64,000 bases of DNA from Dermatemys mawii (GCA_007922305.1 ML677335.1:15616914-15680913); one strand, 5' to 3'; counted from the first letter of the stretch, positions 45,631 through 56,985 are shown. The notes: generated by a model from the sequence alone, not told the origin. Translations and numbers: made by a program.

Positions 45631-45947
45631 AACGTCAACCGTGCACATCTATGGCTGGTTTGAATGCGCTCCCCACCAGTGTAGCTGGTATCAGTAAAGA
45701 GCTAGTAGAACTTCAGCACCTCATTCAGTTCCCAGAGGAGGTTGCTAGTATTCTGACTGAACAGGAACTGGATCTCTACCGAAAGATTTTGCCCATTGAC
45801 TACCTCTGCTTCTTAACCAGGGATTTGGGTAATGCTGAATGTCAGAGCAAACTTCCATGCATTAAAGCTTCCATATCTGCGACTATTCTTTCCTCCCAAA
45901 ATGGTGAACACAGTGTTATTGAAGATCTTGTGACCAGATTTAATGAG
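45631..45947 (+). CDS. PLCE1: PLCE1 exon, start of the RasGEF (CDC25-type) domain
   Basis: Internal exon of 317 bp: two bases completing the split codon, then 105 codons. The acceptor is TTTGTTTTAG and the donor GAG|GTAAGA. The spliced reading is ...[16 protein letters not shown]..., in frame with the exon at 6445. The translation contains [47 protein letters not shown] and [10 protein letters not shown] recognise this as the first helices of the PLC-epsilon CDC25 domain, which is known to promote GDP/GTP exchange on Rap1. The open frame begins with an internal Met at 45651, but the exon starts upstream at 45631. The frame reads through the donor to a stop at 45975-45977, so intron retention here would truncate the protein at once. 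Exon end phase 0 fits the next acceptor. Confidence 0.92.
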
Positions 45948-47661
45948 GTAAGACAAGATATTTTAATTACTTCATAAGTGATTTGATGCAATTTATGGGC
46001 CAGTTTTTCCCTTTTATATATGGGATACCCTAACAATTTTTAAAAATGAATGATTAAATTTTTAAAGCTGATCAGGGAGCCACATAACTTCTGTTGACAT
46101 TAATGCAAGTTATGTGACTAACTTTACCTAGTCAGCTTTGAAAATCTCAACCCAGGCCTATCTCTCAAACCGGAAATATAAACAAGAAAAAAAAACATTA
46201 AATCAAGGCTTGTTCTCCTGTAATGTGTTTATATTGGTATTTTGGCATGTATTCTCAATCAGATTATTACTCTGCTCAGAAGCTGGAGGGTATTTTTTGT
46301 GGACAAAGCATGATCTTCTTAGTAGTCAGCATGGAAGGATTATGAACTAGTAGTTTTTGGACTCCACTAACTACTTACATATGATTTAACTGTAATCTGG
46401 AGAAAGTTAATCTATTTGTGTGTCTTGGATATTATTATACAAGAAGTGTGACTCAGCTGGGTACTTTTCCATGAATCATATCATGAGGTCCTTAGTATGG
46501 TTCTTTTTTTTTCCCCCTCAGCTTTTATTCAGGTAAACTCCAATTGACTTTAATGAAAATTTGACCAAGGGAAAACTTAGTAAAAACCTCAAGATTCAGC
46601 TCAAGGAAAATATAATAAAATAGAATAGTTACTTTAAAAAAATGTAACACTGTACATTGTATTCCATCAATAGGACTGTCCTAAATTTTATGAAAGCCAA
46701 AAATACAGTTTCATTTCAATCCTACCCTTTTCTCAGTCTGTTGTACCTAATCATAGGATGTATTTTGTATTCTTAAAAGAGATCCTAAAATTCAGTGAGA
46801 GCACAGAAATAAGTGTATAAATCAGGCCATGTATTTAACTCCTAATGAACTATCTGGGTCCCAGATAAATAAGAACTGAGAACTGACTGTTCTCTTCCAA
46901 AATATTTGTATTCCTGGCAGATCACAAGATATAGGTATTTAAAATTTTGAAATTATTTTGGTTTTTCCTAATTCGGTTCTAAGATAAGAACATCCAGTGA
47001 CAGAAAACTAGTAAATACTGACTTGAGAATGCTACAGAAAGCTGTAGAATACAGCTTTTAAATTATGTAAATGACCTCTAGTTACAGCCGTTTCTCAAAT
47101 ATTGGTCTCAGTTCTTCAGTATGTTCGGTCTGTTTTGTGCTTCTTGATTGCGAGAAGAAGCCTTAAAGCCATCAGCTCCAACCTGTGGAGGAATCTCCCT
47201 GCCTAGGGTACCTATCTTATGGCCACTTGCATGAGGAATGTAGTTAGGAAGAAAGGGGAGTGGCCAGAACTCTCTTTTGTCCTGACAAGCTGCAGCTGCC
47301 CAAGTGGCCCCCTGGGGCATTTTGTAGTTAACTGGTGCAAACTAGGAGAGCGTTCATGTAACTTGCAGCTTGAGACAGGTGCTGGGAGAAATTTCTTGGC
47401 CAAAACATTTTTTGTTGAAAAAATGTAGTTTTAGAACACCAGAATTGTTTGCAAATTTGTGTCTATTTCCCTGAATTGTTCAGTTTGGGTGGAGGGATGG
47501 GGGTGATGGTGTGGGATGAGGAAGGCCTGAAAAAAAACAAAACATTTCTTTTGTTTCAAAATGTCTTTGTTTCCTTTAAATTTTGTTTAGTTTTTTTGTC
47601 CAATCAGAAACTACATTTTTATATTTTTTCCCAAGTCACTGAATAGTCTGTAAAACTCAAA

Positions 47662-47926
47662 CAGTGGGTTGCAACTCCATTTTAATGGTGTCACCAGGGC
47701 TGGCATTAGACATACTAGGGCCAAAGCTCCACCACCCAGGGCCAAAGCCAGAGCCCTGGTGGGCTCAGCTAGCAGGTTTCCCACCTGGAGCTGAATCCCT
47801 TGGGCTTTGACTCCCCACCCAGGAAGGGGACTCAGGCAGATTCAGGCTTCAGTTCCCCACTCCTGTGGTCATACAATTATTTTTGTCAGAAGGGGGTCAT
47901 GGTGCAGTGATGTTTGAGAACCCCTG
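47662..47926. mobile_element. hAT MITE
   Basis: The right end GATGTTTGAGAACCCCTG, preceded by TTTTTGTCAGAAGGGGGTC, is a common turtle hAT terminus. The left end CAGTGGGTTGCAACTCC is more diverged. I could not read a matching 8-bp target duplication (AACTCAAA against TCTCAGAG), so the boundaries are approximate. Confidence 0.6.
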
Positions 47927-48137
47927 TCTCAGAGCATCATAAATTTAACTCTTTCATATCTGGTGCATATACTACTTAATCGTTCATACAATGTATTCTA
48001 AGTGTAATTTGCAATAGTTTTTTTTTAACTGAAAAAAATGTTGTGAAAATGTTTAAATAGAATCGCTGTGTAATAGTCGCTGCCCTAATAAATCATATCT
48101 TACCGTCTGCTTTATTTTACCTCACAGCTTGAGAGGT

Positions 48138-48179
48138 AGGATTGGACACTAATATTTTATATTATTAGTGTCCAATCCT
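48138..48179. repeat. Perfect 17-bp stem hairpin
   Basis: AGGATTGGACACTAATA (48138-48154) and TATTAGTGTCCAATCCT (48163-48179) are exact reverse complements around an 8-base AT loop. It may be a minimal fold-back relic. The stem is shorter than in most microRNA precursors. Confidence 0.9.
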
Positions 48180-48639
48180 GCCAACAAGAATGGACTTTCT
48201 AAATTACTTTGTTTTCAAATTTGCAAGAAAATTCCTGCACAAAGAGTCATATTTTTGTTGGCAGAAGACAATGAGTGCTTGCTGATTTTCTGGCATTGCC
48301 CACAAGAATACTAGAGTGTATTTATACTCTAGGAGCCAAAATTAATTTCAAAATGACAGGTTTTTGCCACATAATGGGATAAGATTATCTCACATCATTT
48401 TCCTTCTTTTCAATAGAAATTATTACATACAAATTATCTTTCATAGAGTGATGTGCTTTGTGAATTTTTTTTATAAATGTAACTGCAAAGTTATCCTTTT
48501 CAGCAATTGCTGCTGTTTCATGATCAAAAGGAAATTCAGTCAAATCTTAATACACTTAAACGAGTTTTCACCAAATAAGGACTGCAGGATTGGTATTAAG
48601 TAACGTCTGCAAAAAATGTGCCTGTTAGGTGTAATCATA

Positions 48640-48765
48640 GAGGGACTAATCCTGCTCCCATTGAAATAAATGTTATTACTATTTATATTATATTACAGTA
48701 ACACCTAGATGCCTTATTCATGATCCTGGCCCCAAATTTCCATTGACTTCATGGTGCAGGATCAA
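48640..48765. repeat. Palindromic relics plus old dispersed repeat
   Basis: GGGACTAATCCTGCTCCCATTG and TTTCCATTGACTTCATGG with TGCAGGATCAAGCC are halves of fold-back repeats. ATTACAGTAACACCTAGATGCC between them resembles the start of the family at 44785. Confidence 0.4.
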
Positions 48766-50394
48766 GCCTTAAAGTGTGGAAACATCACATTTCCTTTATA
48801 CTTGAACTACATTAAGTGCAGTTGCTATTATGAAACTTTTGCTTGCTATATATATTAATGGCATCACTAGAGGATATAGACAACACAATATGGTAATATT
48901 CTGATAGCTTTCATTTGCTTTAATTTTCTTAAATCACTCTAGTTACCACTGGTACACGCTTCGGTCTTGAATTGCAATATTTGGGCTTAGAGGGGAAGAA
49001 AAGAATATTCATAGCTCATAAGAGGCAATAGAAGGACTATGAAAAGGGGAAAGAATCCATGATGTGTGGTCAACACCTTCTGGAATGAGAATGATTTATG
49101 AAGGGTGATCAGGAGGAAGGGGCAAAGTCAAATCAGCTGTCTTATGCAGCATGTATACTTTCTAGCGCTTACATTTGTTGGATCTGCTTGTGTGGCAGTA
49201 TATGTTTATTTTTTGTCATCTGCTTTTGTTATGAGATGACAGCATGGAACTCCTGTCATAGAAGCTTTTGAAAATGCAAGAAAAGTGTTGTTGTTGTTTT
49301 TTTAAAAAAAGCTAAATTAAAAAAATGTAGTGAATGGTCTGCCTCCCTATTAACATAACACATAAGGAGAATTGTGTTAGTTTTGCTCCTAGTCAGAAGA
49401 GATTTGAGATAGAGTGTATTTCATTCAATTGGAAGGAGCTATGCAGAGTGGCTGAGGCCTTTCCATAAAGAAGGGTGATCAGCATAAAAATGAGTGATTA
49501 GGAGAGATCCTTGGGAGCAACAATATCAGTCACAAGTGAAACACTTCTGATTGGACTAGAGCAGCAGATGTATTCTTGACTTCTGATGGCAATTGTAGGG
49601 ATAAATTAAATTACACAGATTTTTTTTCAGCGATGTCTACAAAAGTGAGAACACTTGTATATTGGTTTTCCCAGGGATCATGATCTGATCCGCACAGGGA
49701 TTATGAATGAGGGGAAACCTGATGATATTTCAATACAAGTATCAAACAGAGATATAATAAAAGATCTTGTGATGGTCAAATCTTAGAAAAAAGTTTCTTA
49801 TGAACATAGTCGCTATAGTATCAGCATTTCTTTGTTGGTTCAGTAGGCTCACTTATATTCATGACTGAAACAAGTATCTCTACTGCAGTTAGAAGACACC
49901 TTTGTCTGTAAAAGGTGGTTATTTAAGATAAGCAGTTATTGTTGGGTTTTTTTCCAGAGATTTAGAGAAAGCTTTTGAGAAAATAGTAGCACTAAGATTA
50001 GAGAGAAACTACCTCTATCTATAACATATTATAATAAAAAGAAAACTAGAATAATAAAAGTGCCTTCAATACAGATTTCAATTGTGGCATAGAGGTGCTG
50101 GAGCAAGATAGCATATATTGAAATTACCGTTCAGAACTTCAAATAATAGAATGAATACATGGCTAGCAAATTATTTTCTTGATGAGCTGAGCCTGGATAA
50201 GGGAAGCCTGCCTCAGTTTAAGGAAGCATGACCATTTGGGTATTGGAGGTGTATAATTCACGTAGTATATATCCTCACCCTGGAAACACTTCCTTGCCAG
50301 AGATTTGTAACCCACTGGTCAGTATTCCTTATATATCTTGCTCTGTGCCTGATCCACAGATTGGTCTGTTGCAGGCCACAGCTAAAAAGAGCCT

Positions 50395-50450
50395 GCTTCC
50401 TTAGCTCAAGTTGCTTTCATACCTAGAAGTCCCCAGTTCAGTCCTTGGTG
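50395..50450 (+). repeat. tRNA-like Pol III head, diverged
   Basis: CCTTAGCTCAAGTTGCTTTC (box A-like) and CCAGTTCAGTCCTTGG (box B-like) at tRNA-type spacing suggest a decayed SINE head. No intact tRNA. Confidence 0.4.
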
Positions 50451-50879
50451 TCAGCCAAGATGGCAGCTGTCCTAGATTCAGCCAATCACCTTTTTCAAAA
50501 ATATGTGGTAAAAAAGGCTAATAGAGAATAATCTGTGACATATACAGAGTAACAGAACCACTCCCAGAAATGGCCAGGTACCCTGGTCTGTATTCCATCT
50601 TTTTCACTGTACTCTAGAAGATTGGGTATTGTGGACAGTCCTAGGTCTAAAGGTCCTAACCAAATCCACAAGGAAATACAGGTTTTAAATATATTATATC
50701 TATCATCTGCTAAACCTGCCATTTCTCTTGAGAATTTATTATCTCTGATGGATCTTCCAGGTGAATATTCATGTAACAGTATGGCCAATCTCATAAAATC
50801 TCTAGTGTTTGTGTAGCCTCTGCAACATTTTATTCAGCTTTCTGATAAGATCAAAGTCACTGGAATTAATACAGAAAGG

Positions 50880-51200
50880 AAAAGCAGTGGTGAGCATTAC
50901 TCCAGGAGTACAGATTACTAATAACGCTAATATAGAAAGAAAGGATATCATGCTGAAGAATTAGTTGATAAAACTGACATTAAAATATAAAAAAGAATGG
51001 AAAAACCCCCAAAGGCTTGTCAATATGGGGGCTAGATATGTACTGGACTTTAAAAAGAAAAATTCAAAATGTTGGAGATGAGGGAAGGCAAAACAAATTT
51101 GAGATTTCCAGAGTGAAGACAATGTGAATCTGTTCAGATTCGTAGGAAAGCTATCTGATCTTCTGGATCTCTAAGATTGAAATGATCTATTGTATACTCA
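50880..51200 (+). repeat. Possible L1-like LINE relic
   Basis: One + frame near 51055 gives KKNSKCWR followed by a stop and GKAK, then ENVNLFRF-like and GKLSDLLDL-like residues. This is the order seen near the C-terminus of vertebrate L1 ORF2 (a Cys-Trp-Arg-Cys-Gly box, then hydrophobic helices). Several stops. A weak call. Confidence 0.3.
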
Positions 51201-51603
51201 GTGATGCCATAGAACTTCTGAGATGTGGTCTTGTAGTCCAGAGGAAAACAGAAGATTACAGTATGATAGTTTTCCTGGCTGATAAAAGAGAAACAGGGCT
51301 GAGAGAGAATGGTGGCTTAAGACATGGAGGTATTAAAATCCTCATTTTTCCAGAATTGACACAGAGCAGATGAAAAGGAAAGTCGCAGATCAAGCAGTCC
51401 CTGTGAAGGAGTAAAATCTGCTGTATTTGTAAGGAACACGGGAGGTTGCAGGTCACATGGGGAACAGACCCTCTCTTTGCGGACACCCCATCATCAGCTG
51501 CTTTGTTGCTGTAAATCTGATAAAAGCAGATTAAAACAAAGCAAGGGATTCCATCACAGCCATAAAAAAGACAGAACGATAAAGCGATAATAAATGACAT
51601 AGG

Positions 51604-53160
51604 GCTTGTCTACATGGGGATTTCAAACTAAGTTTAACTGGTTTAAAAATAGTTACATACACACCATGCAATCACTGCATGCTGACTGCACATTTGCTGC
51701 AAACTCTAGAGTCCTTTTGCCAAGTAGACTAGGTTTGCTGCAGATTGAATTAGTGCAGTCTATTATTCTTTTGAACGCAGTTGCTGTGCACCACTTGTGA
51801 CATGCTTCCATCAACTGTCCCATCATGCGTTGCAGGTTAACCATTATTGACTTGTTTGTTCACCTGTATGTCCTTCCCTGCTTTTATATCAAGTTCCCAG
51901 GATGTCTCCTCCTTTCTTTAAAAGATGGTGAGGATCCAGAATTTGCCCATTTGCTTCTGGATCCGAGTGTTTCAGCATTCTTCTGATGCAACTGTAAATA
52001 GAGTGATAGCACTCTAGAAGCCCCATAACATGTCCTGCGGAGCTGCTTGGAGACACTGAATCTCCTTACCATCTGGGAACAAGCATCAGAATAGAAAGCT
52101 CTTGTGGCCAACCACTGGAACAAAGACTTTTTCGTGGATATTGCCAAGCAGATATCTGATAGGAGCTGTGACTGGGATGCTGACCAGTGCCATGTAAAGA
52201 TGAAGCAGATCAGAAATACACTGAAATGAGAAACAAAAGAATGCAATTGAGCAGAGGGCATGTGACCTGTCCATTTTGTGATGAACTGCAGCGGATTCTA
52301 CACCCTATGGAGCTTGCTGGCTGCACTCTTCTCTCCCTTTCCTCCCACTGAGGACAACTGACAAGACTCACAGGAGGATGCTGGGAATAAGCTGTCCCAG
52401 GAGAAGTAGGATCTTTTTGGGACTTAAGCCCTGACTTTGGACAGTTGGAAAACCAGTTGCAGTCATGTACTGCTGCAATGTATCCTGCATCAGCCTAATC
52501 AAAATCAAGAATCAGACAGCCTAAAGGGGCTGTAGAGGGGATTATTATCTGGCTTGTCCCCTGACATACCTTCATAGCCCCTCATAGGAGCACCACAAAC
52601 ACACAAACAAAACTGTATAATTACAGCAGCCACATAATTTTAACACACTCACTCTCCCAACCCATTAAGGCACAGCAGCAAACACCATATATAGCAGAGA
52701 GGAATCCTAGGACAGTGTCTCCTCACACACACAAATATTATTCTGGCCTGTCTGGAATAAGAACCTGATTTTTTCCCCATGTTCCCACATCACAGCACCT
52801 GCAACATTCAGATTGTCAAGGACAGGGCCTTTGTCTACTGCTTGGAGCTGACAACCTGCGATGGTGAAAAAGGAAGACATGGGACAAGACAACAATGGTC
52901 AGGAATTTTTTTCTGCTGCTTCCAAATGATTGCATAAGCAATGCTTGCTGCTTTTAAACATCAACACTTGCAAACACTTGACCACCATTCTGCAACTGCT
53001 CAGGTGATAGTTTAAAAGGTTCGTTCCTTCTGGCCAAGCAACCTGTGAATGGCAGGTTAACACCATTAGGGTCCAAAGTGGTTACTGGGGCAAAGAGCAC
53101 CATGGAGAAATACCCCTCTTTCTATTTATAAACTGTACTCTGGCACAGAGAGGGGCCATA
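51604..53160 (+). mobile_element. Harbinger-type DNA transposon relic with Myb/SANT-like protein
   Basis: The left end GGGCTTGTCTACATGGGG matches the Harbinger MITE ends at 60910 and 37976. At 52110-52229 a + frame encodes NHWNKDFFVDIAKQISDR, then DWDADQCHVKMKQIRNTLK and a stop. The spacing of Trp, the central Asp-Gln-Cys and the basic KMKQIRN helix is that of the Myb/SANT-like DNA-binding protein carried as second gene by Harbinger transposons. Flanking sequence to about 53160 has matching repeat style. I could not find the right end or the DDE transposase. The frame upstream of 52110 is broken. Confidence 0.55.
52110..52229 (+). pseudogene. Myb/SANT-like domain fragment of Harbinger transposon
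   Basis: 39 codons ending in TGA at 52227-52229. It covers the last two helices of a Myb/SANT (trihelix-like) domain: aromatic and acidic residues first, then DQCHVKMKQIRN. In intact transposons this protein binds the element ends and helps bring in the transposase. Here there is no start codon in frame nearby and no downstream coding sequence, so it is a relic. Neighbouring repeats give no sign of recent activity. Confidence 0.6.
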
Positions 53161-53939
53161 TTGCTCCAAAGGGGGATTATTTGTTTGTTGTAGCAAATTG
53201 TATTCTCAGTTATTGTTAAGACTCTATGTTTTGTATGACCTTTTCATTTCTTGTGACTGTCATGTATATGCAATTTAACAAATGTGTATTATCTTATATT
53301 TCTAGAAGGATTGTAAAGGGGAAAAAATAGTGCTGCTTAATTTATTTTTCTGAGATTATTCATATATGACGGAATCATTAGGGAGTAGGTTTACATAGAA
53401 CAGAACTGTGTTTTCTTTTTTTTTCTCTTTCTCTCTCCTCACCCAGTTGGCTGAGGTTTGTGGTGATCTCAGTAAAGTAGAAAACGTTTGCAGTCCTTTG
53501 ACCTGTTTGGCTTGAAACTCAGTTTGTTTTGTATACATACTTGTATTTTTTCTAAGCACTTCATATTGTTTACTCAGTAACTTTAAATGCCTGACACTTC
53601 TGTAAATAATTTTTGGGTTGGAATGTTGCATGAAATGTTATGGACACACACAGGTTCAAATTTTCAACAAAGGCTGGCTAAAAAAAAAAAAGTGGCAACG
53701 TCTTACATTTGTTCCCCAATTGTAGCCTCTTATGTCAGTTTGTTTCCCAGCCATGGGGACAAAGGGGCCTTCTTTGAAAACAAAGGAAAATATTAACTAT
53801 TTTTAAAAATTTTAATCCCTTAATTTGGATATTTACAGGGTTTGATATAGGATATTGACATTCCTTTCACAATAAGACACAAAGTAGAGTTTTTCAGAAT
53901 CTTTAAAATGTGTGTTGTGGTGAATAAGGCTTTAAATGT

Positions 53940-53992
53940 GTGGAATATTTTGAAATAATGTGTGTGTATATATGCATATACACACACACAAT
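53940..53992. repeat. Palindromic (TG)n/(CA)n microsatellite
   Basis: TGTGTGTGTATATATGCATA runs into TACACACACACA, so the tract folds back on itself around TATGCATA. Confidence 0.8.
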
Positions 53993-54024
53993 TCTCTTAA
54001 TAGATTTAAAACTATAGTATAGCT

Positions 54025-54356
54025 CAGGAGTCTCAAACTCAAATGACCACAAGGGCCGCATGAGGACTAGTTCATTGGCCCGAGGGCCGCATCACTGACA
54101 CCTGCCCCGTCCTTGCTGCCCCTGGCCCCGCCCTCACCCCACCTCTCCCATGAGATCCCACCCCTGCCGCGCCTCCTCCCCTGAGCGCGCAGGTCCCCGC
54201 TCCTCCCCCATCCCTCCTGGAAAGTGCAAAGCGCCTGGAGGTAGGTAGGGAGGAGGCGGGGGCACAGAGAGCTTGGCAGCTGCAGCAAATTAAGTGTGGG
54301 GAGAGAGAGGGCATGGGGAGAAAATAACCCCGCAAGTCACGCATTTGAGACCCCTG
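54025..54356. mobile_element. hAT MITE (TCTCAAACTCAAATG family)
   Basis: 332 bp. The left end CAGGAGTCTCAAACTCAAATG pairs with the right end CGCATTTGAGACCCCTG. The interior is GC-rich with CGAGGGCCGCATC. Same end family as 20288-20594. Flanks (GTATAGCT left, CCTTAGGT right) do not give a clear duplication. The minus-strand open frames here are composition-driven. Confidence 0.75.
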
Positions 54357-54375
54357 CCTTAGGTGAACTACTCCA

Positions 54376-54639
54376 TCACCTAACAAATTTGAGCCTCATA
54401 CTCAGCCTCAATGTTACACATACAACGATACAAAAGTATAGTAAAAAATATTTTTCACGGTGCATTGAGTCGTAGCGCTGACACACGTTATACTCCTTGG
54501 GAACAGCAATCGTTTGCTGACAAATAAGGCATTGAATTTTATCTTTTACCTCTGTGAAAAAACATAAATTCTCCCATTTGTCTTGGAAAACTCTCTTTTC
54601 TTCCATGAATGTTCTTTTTTTTGGTGAAGTCATTTCCAA
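54376..54639 (-). pseudogene. hAT transposase relic, N-terminal BED zinc finger
   Basis: An 87-codon minus-strand open frame with Met at 54639. It contains KRVFQDKWENLCFFTEV, then CLICQQTIAVPKEYNV and HREKY. The order aromatic-W-x-x-x-FF-x-E, C-x-x-C and later H is that of the BED-type zinc finger opening hAT transposases of the Charlie8/GTF2IRD2-like kind. The expected distal His pair is only partly kept (a QRYDSMHREKY stretch), and the frame runs into non-homologous sequence after about residue 65. No catalytic core follows. Adjacent to the related MITE at 54025-54356, it is probably what is left of the autonomous partner. Confidence 0.65.
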
Positions 54640-54651
54640 GCAGTTTTAATA

Positions 54652-55173
54652 AAATGTATTCACTTAATAATGCACCTCACTGAAAGGACCAAACAGGAAC
54701 TTAGATTTACTTCTATTACAGCACCCTCCTGGACTGGGCTGCACTCACACTCCACTCTTGCTCCGCCTCTTCCAACCCCTTTCCCTGTCCCCTTCAAACC
54801 CCTTCCACAAAGTTCCCACCCCAACTCCGCCCCCTCTCCTCCCCTAGTTCAACACCTTCATCAAAGTTCCCACCCGAACTCCGCCCCCTCCCCGCCCCTA
54901 GTCCAACCTCTTCCCCAAATCCCCGCCCCTTTCTCCCCCTCCTTCCCTGTGCATGAGGCTGCCCACTCCTGGCCCCTCCCTCCCAGAAACCGCTAAGCCA
55001 CCAGAGAATTGCCTGGCAATAAGCAGAGCAGCAGGAAGCAGCAGCATGGGAGAGGAGCAGGGTGGGGGAGGGCCATGGGGAGCTTGGCAGGGGGACGGCC
55101 GCTTAATTGGGGCAGCCGCTTAATCAGGCCATTGTTCCGGTCCCGATGTGTCCCAATTAACTGGAATGCACTG
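54652..55173. mobile_element. Tigger/mariner-type MITE between two hAT relics
   Basis: 522 bp. The right end, read inward, is CAGTGCATTCCAGTTAATTG. The left end AAATGTATTCACTTAATAATG is a diverged version. TA flanks it at 54650-54651 and 55174-55175. The interior is C-rich then G-rich filler that includes two near-identical tandem blocks (ACTCCGCCCCCTC near 54824 and 54879) and CCGCTTAATTGGGGCAGCCG. Confidence 0.75.
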
Positions 55174-55463
55174 TATTTGCACTGCAAAAAACCCAAAAAT
55201 GTATTTTTCAGTTCACTTAATACAATTCCTATAGTGCAATCCCTTTATCATGAAAGTGCAACTTACAAATGTAGAATTATGTACAAAAATAATCACATGT
55301 AAGATTTCAGAGCCTGTAAGTCCACTCAGACCTTCTTCTTGTTCAGCCACTCAGACAAGCAAGTTTGTCAGCATTTGTTATCTGAAAGAGAGAGCAAGTG
55401 TTCACATGGCACTTTTGTAGCTGGTATTGCAAGATATTTATGTGCCAGATGCGCTAAAGATTC
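55174..55463 (-). pseudogene. hAT transposase relic, C-terminal dimerisation domain
   Basis: Minus strand from 55463: ESLAHLAHKYLAIPATKVPC, EHLLSLSDNKC, a stop, then CLSEWLNKKK and a stop, followed by a 3' untranslated-like stretch to about 55174. KYLAIPATKVPCEHLLS corresponds to the conserved Y-L-x-I-P-x-T-S-x-x-S-E-R-x-F-S block of the hAT C-terminal dimerisation domain. The in-frame stop after NKC and loss of the catalytic region show it is dead. On the minus strand it lies upstream of the BED fragment, so the two cannot be one element in normal order. Confidence 0.7.
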
Positions 55464-55565
55464 AGTTGCTATTCTATTGTTTAACAGTGCAATTAAAACT
55501 GATTAATTTGAGTTAATCGCATGAGTTAACTGCAGTTAATCAACAGACCTAATAATTAACAGTAT
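55464..55565. repeat. TTAATCGC-type inverted repeat relic
   Basis: TTTAACAGTGCAATTAAAAC, then GAGTTAATCGCATGAGTTAAC and GCAGTTAATCAACAG: short alternating TTAAT/ATTAA motifs with internal symmetry. This is a sequence I associate with the ends of the hAT family whose C-terminus precedes it. Confidence 0.5.
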
Positions 55566-56247
55566 AATCAGTTTGTATTGAGGTTAATGCCCAACATCCC
55601 TGATTAGGATTAGGTTCATTATACAAGATGTCATACAGTCACGCAAGTGAACATTGTCCGACCCAGTTAGTTGACATACTCATCTGAAAAAGACATAAGT
55701 GAGTATGGCAAACAATAGGAGGAAAGGGAGAATAAAGGGAGGAGAAAAAGAGATCCAGTCTGAGTGCTCCAAAAGAGTATAAAAGCAAAAACAAAAAAAT
55801 CCATCCTGCACTGAAATATGTTCTTCCGTTGATGTTTTTATTTTACTTTCTTCTGGGGCAGTTATGGTGAATCATTCGAGGTCTTAGTTTCAGGTACAAC
55901 ATACAATATTCTACTATATATCAGCACATTTCTCAATCTGATGCAACTAAAACTGCAGGAGAGAAAAAATCCCTGAATTTGTAATGTTTTCCTTTTGAAA
56001 TTAATTGGTGTTTGTGTGTTGTTTTCACAGTTATTTTACGTCTCACTGCCTGTTTTTCCTTGTGGTGTTCTGTTGTATGTTTATTTCATAGTTTTTTCAA
56101 CATTTGCAAGCTTTCAAAATGATGATCTGAGTGGTATGAGAATATGTTCCCGAGTAATCTAAGAGCTAAGAGTTTTGTTTGTGGGTTCCTAACAATTTTC
56201 TGAAGTTCATCAAGTACTTGGATGCCATGGCTTTGCAAGTCTACTGA

Positions 56248-56400
56248 GGGTATGTCTACACTGCAGTAGGTAGTATGATTTTCCACTTTTCCACTGGTAC
56301 TCATGCCAGCTTTAATCTAGCTAGCACGCTAAAAATAGCAGTGCACACATGTCCACATGGGCTTCAGAGCAGGTTGGCGATGCGCATACATACTGAGAAA
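56248..56400 (+). mobile_element. Harbinger-type MITE, left part
   Basis: GGGTATGTCTACACTGCAG at 56249 is the same end as at 37976. Inside, CATGCCAGCTTTAATCTAGC and GTGCACACATGTCCACATGGG follow. No opposite end could be identified, so it is truncated or diverged. Confidence 0.6.
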
Positions 56401-56887
56401 CCAGTGGGTTGTACAGCCCCCTCACTGTGATAACAAAAGACCAGAGTCTGTTGTCAGTAACGCTGAAACAAATCCAGAATATTTCTGGTATAACAGACTA
56501 ATTTGATGACTCCAAGATTTATTGACTAGGGATATATTGATTGTTAAATCTATTAAGATTTTAATTCTGATCAGAGTGAAAATTATGACTTAAGGAATGT
56601 ATTGGAGAGCACCTCTTTCGTTACAGCTGTACAGTGCTTAATTTGTATGTATAACAATTATAATATCAAATATGCAGTAGTTAACCAGCATCTGGTTTAC
56701 ATTATAGATACCTTTACCTTCAGTTGAATTAAATAACTGTGACATTTATGTAACTTGAAAACTCCATGAAAATATTTGTTGCTAGGTTAAATTTTTAGTT
56801 ACATGTCTCACCTACTGTTTGATAGAGCTAAGTATATTCATTCTGTGTAAGGATATCATATTTTAGATTAAAAAATGAGAGCACAGT

Positions 56888-56906
56888 GTATGTGTGTGTG
56901 TGTGTG

Positions 56907-56969
<63 letters not shown>

Positions 56970-56985
56970 GTGTGTATGTATATAA
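56888..56985 (+). repeat. Compound (TG)n(TA)n microsatellite
   Basis: Alternating blocks of TG and TA over nearly 100 bases, with several switches between the two. Strictly alternating purine-pyrimidine sequence of this length can adopt Z-DNA or cruciform forms. Confidence 0.9.

Noticed and set aside
45948..45977. Extension of the second exon to the stop at 45975
   Set aside because: GAG|GTAAGA at 45947 is a strong donor and the next exon continues in frame.
50495..50794. Minus-strand 99-codon frame
   Set aside because: No family resemblance; the nearby weak L1-like signal is on the other strand.
54670..54996. Pro-rich 108-codon frame
   Set aside because: It lies wholly in the C-rich filler of a Tigger MITE with tandem blocks.
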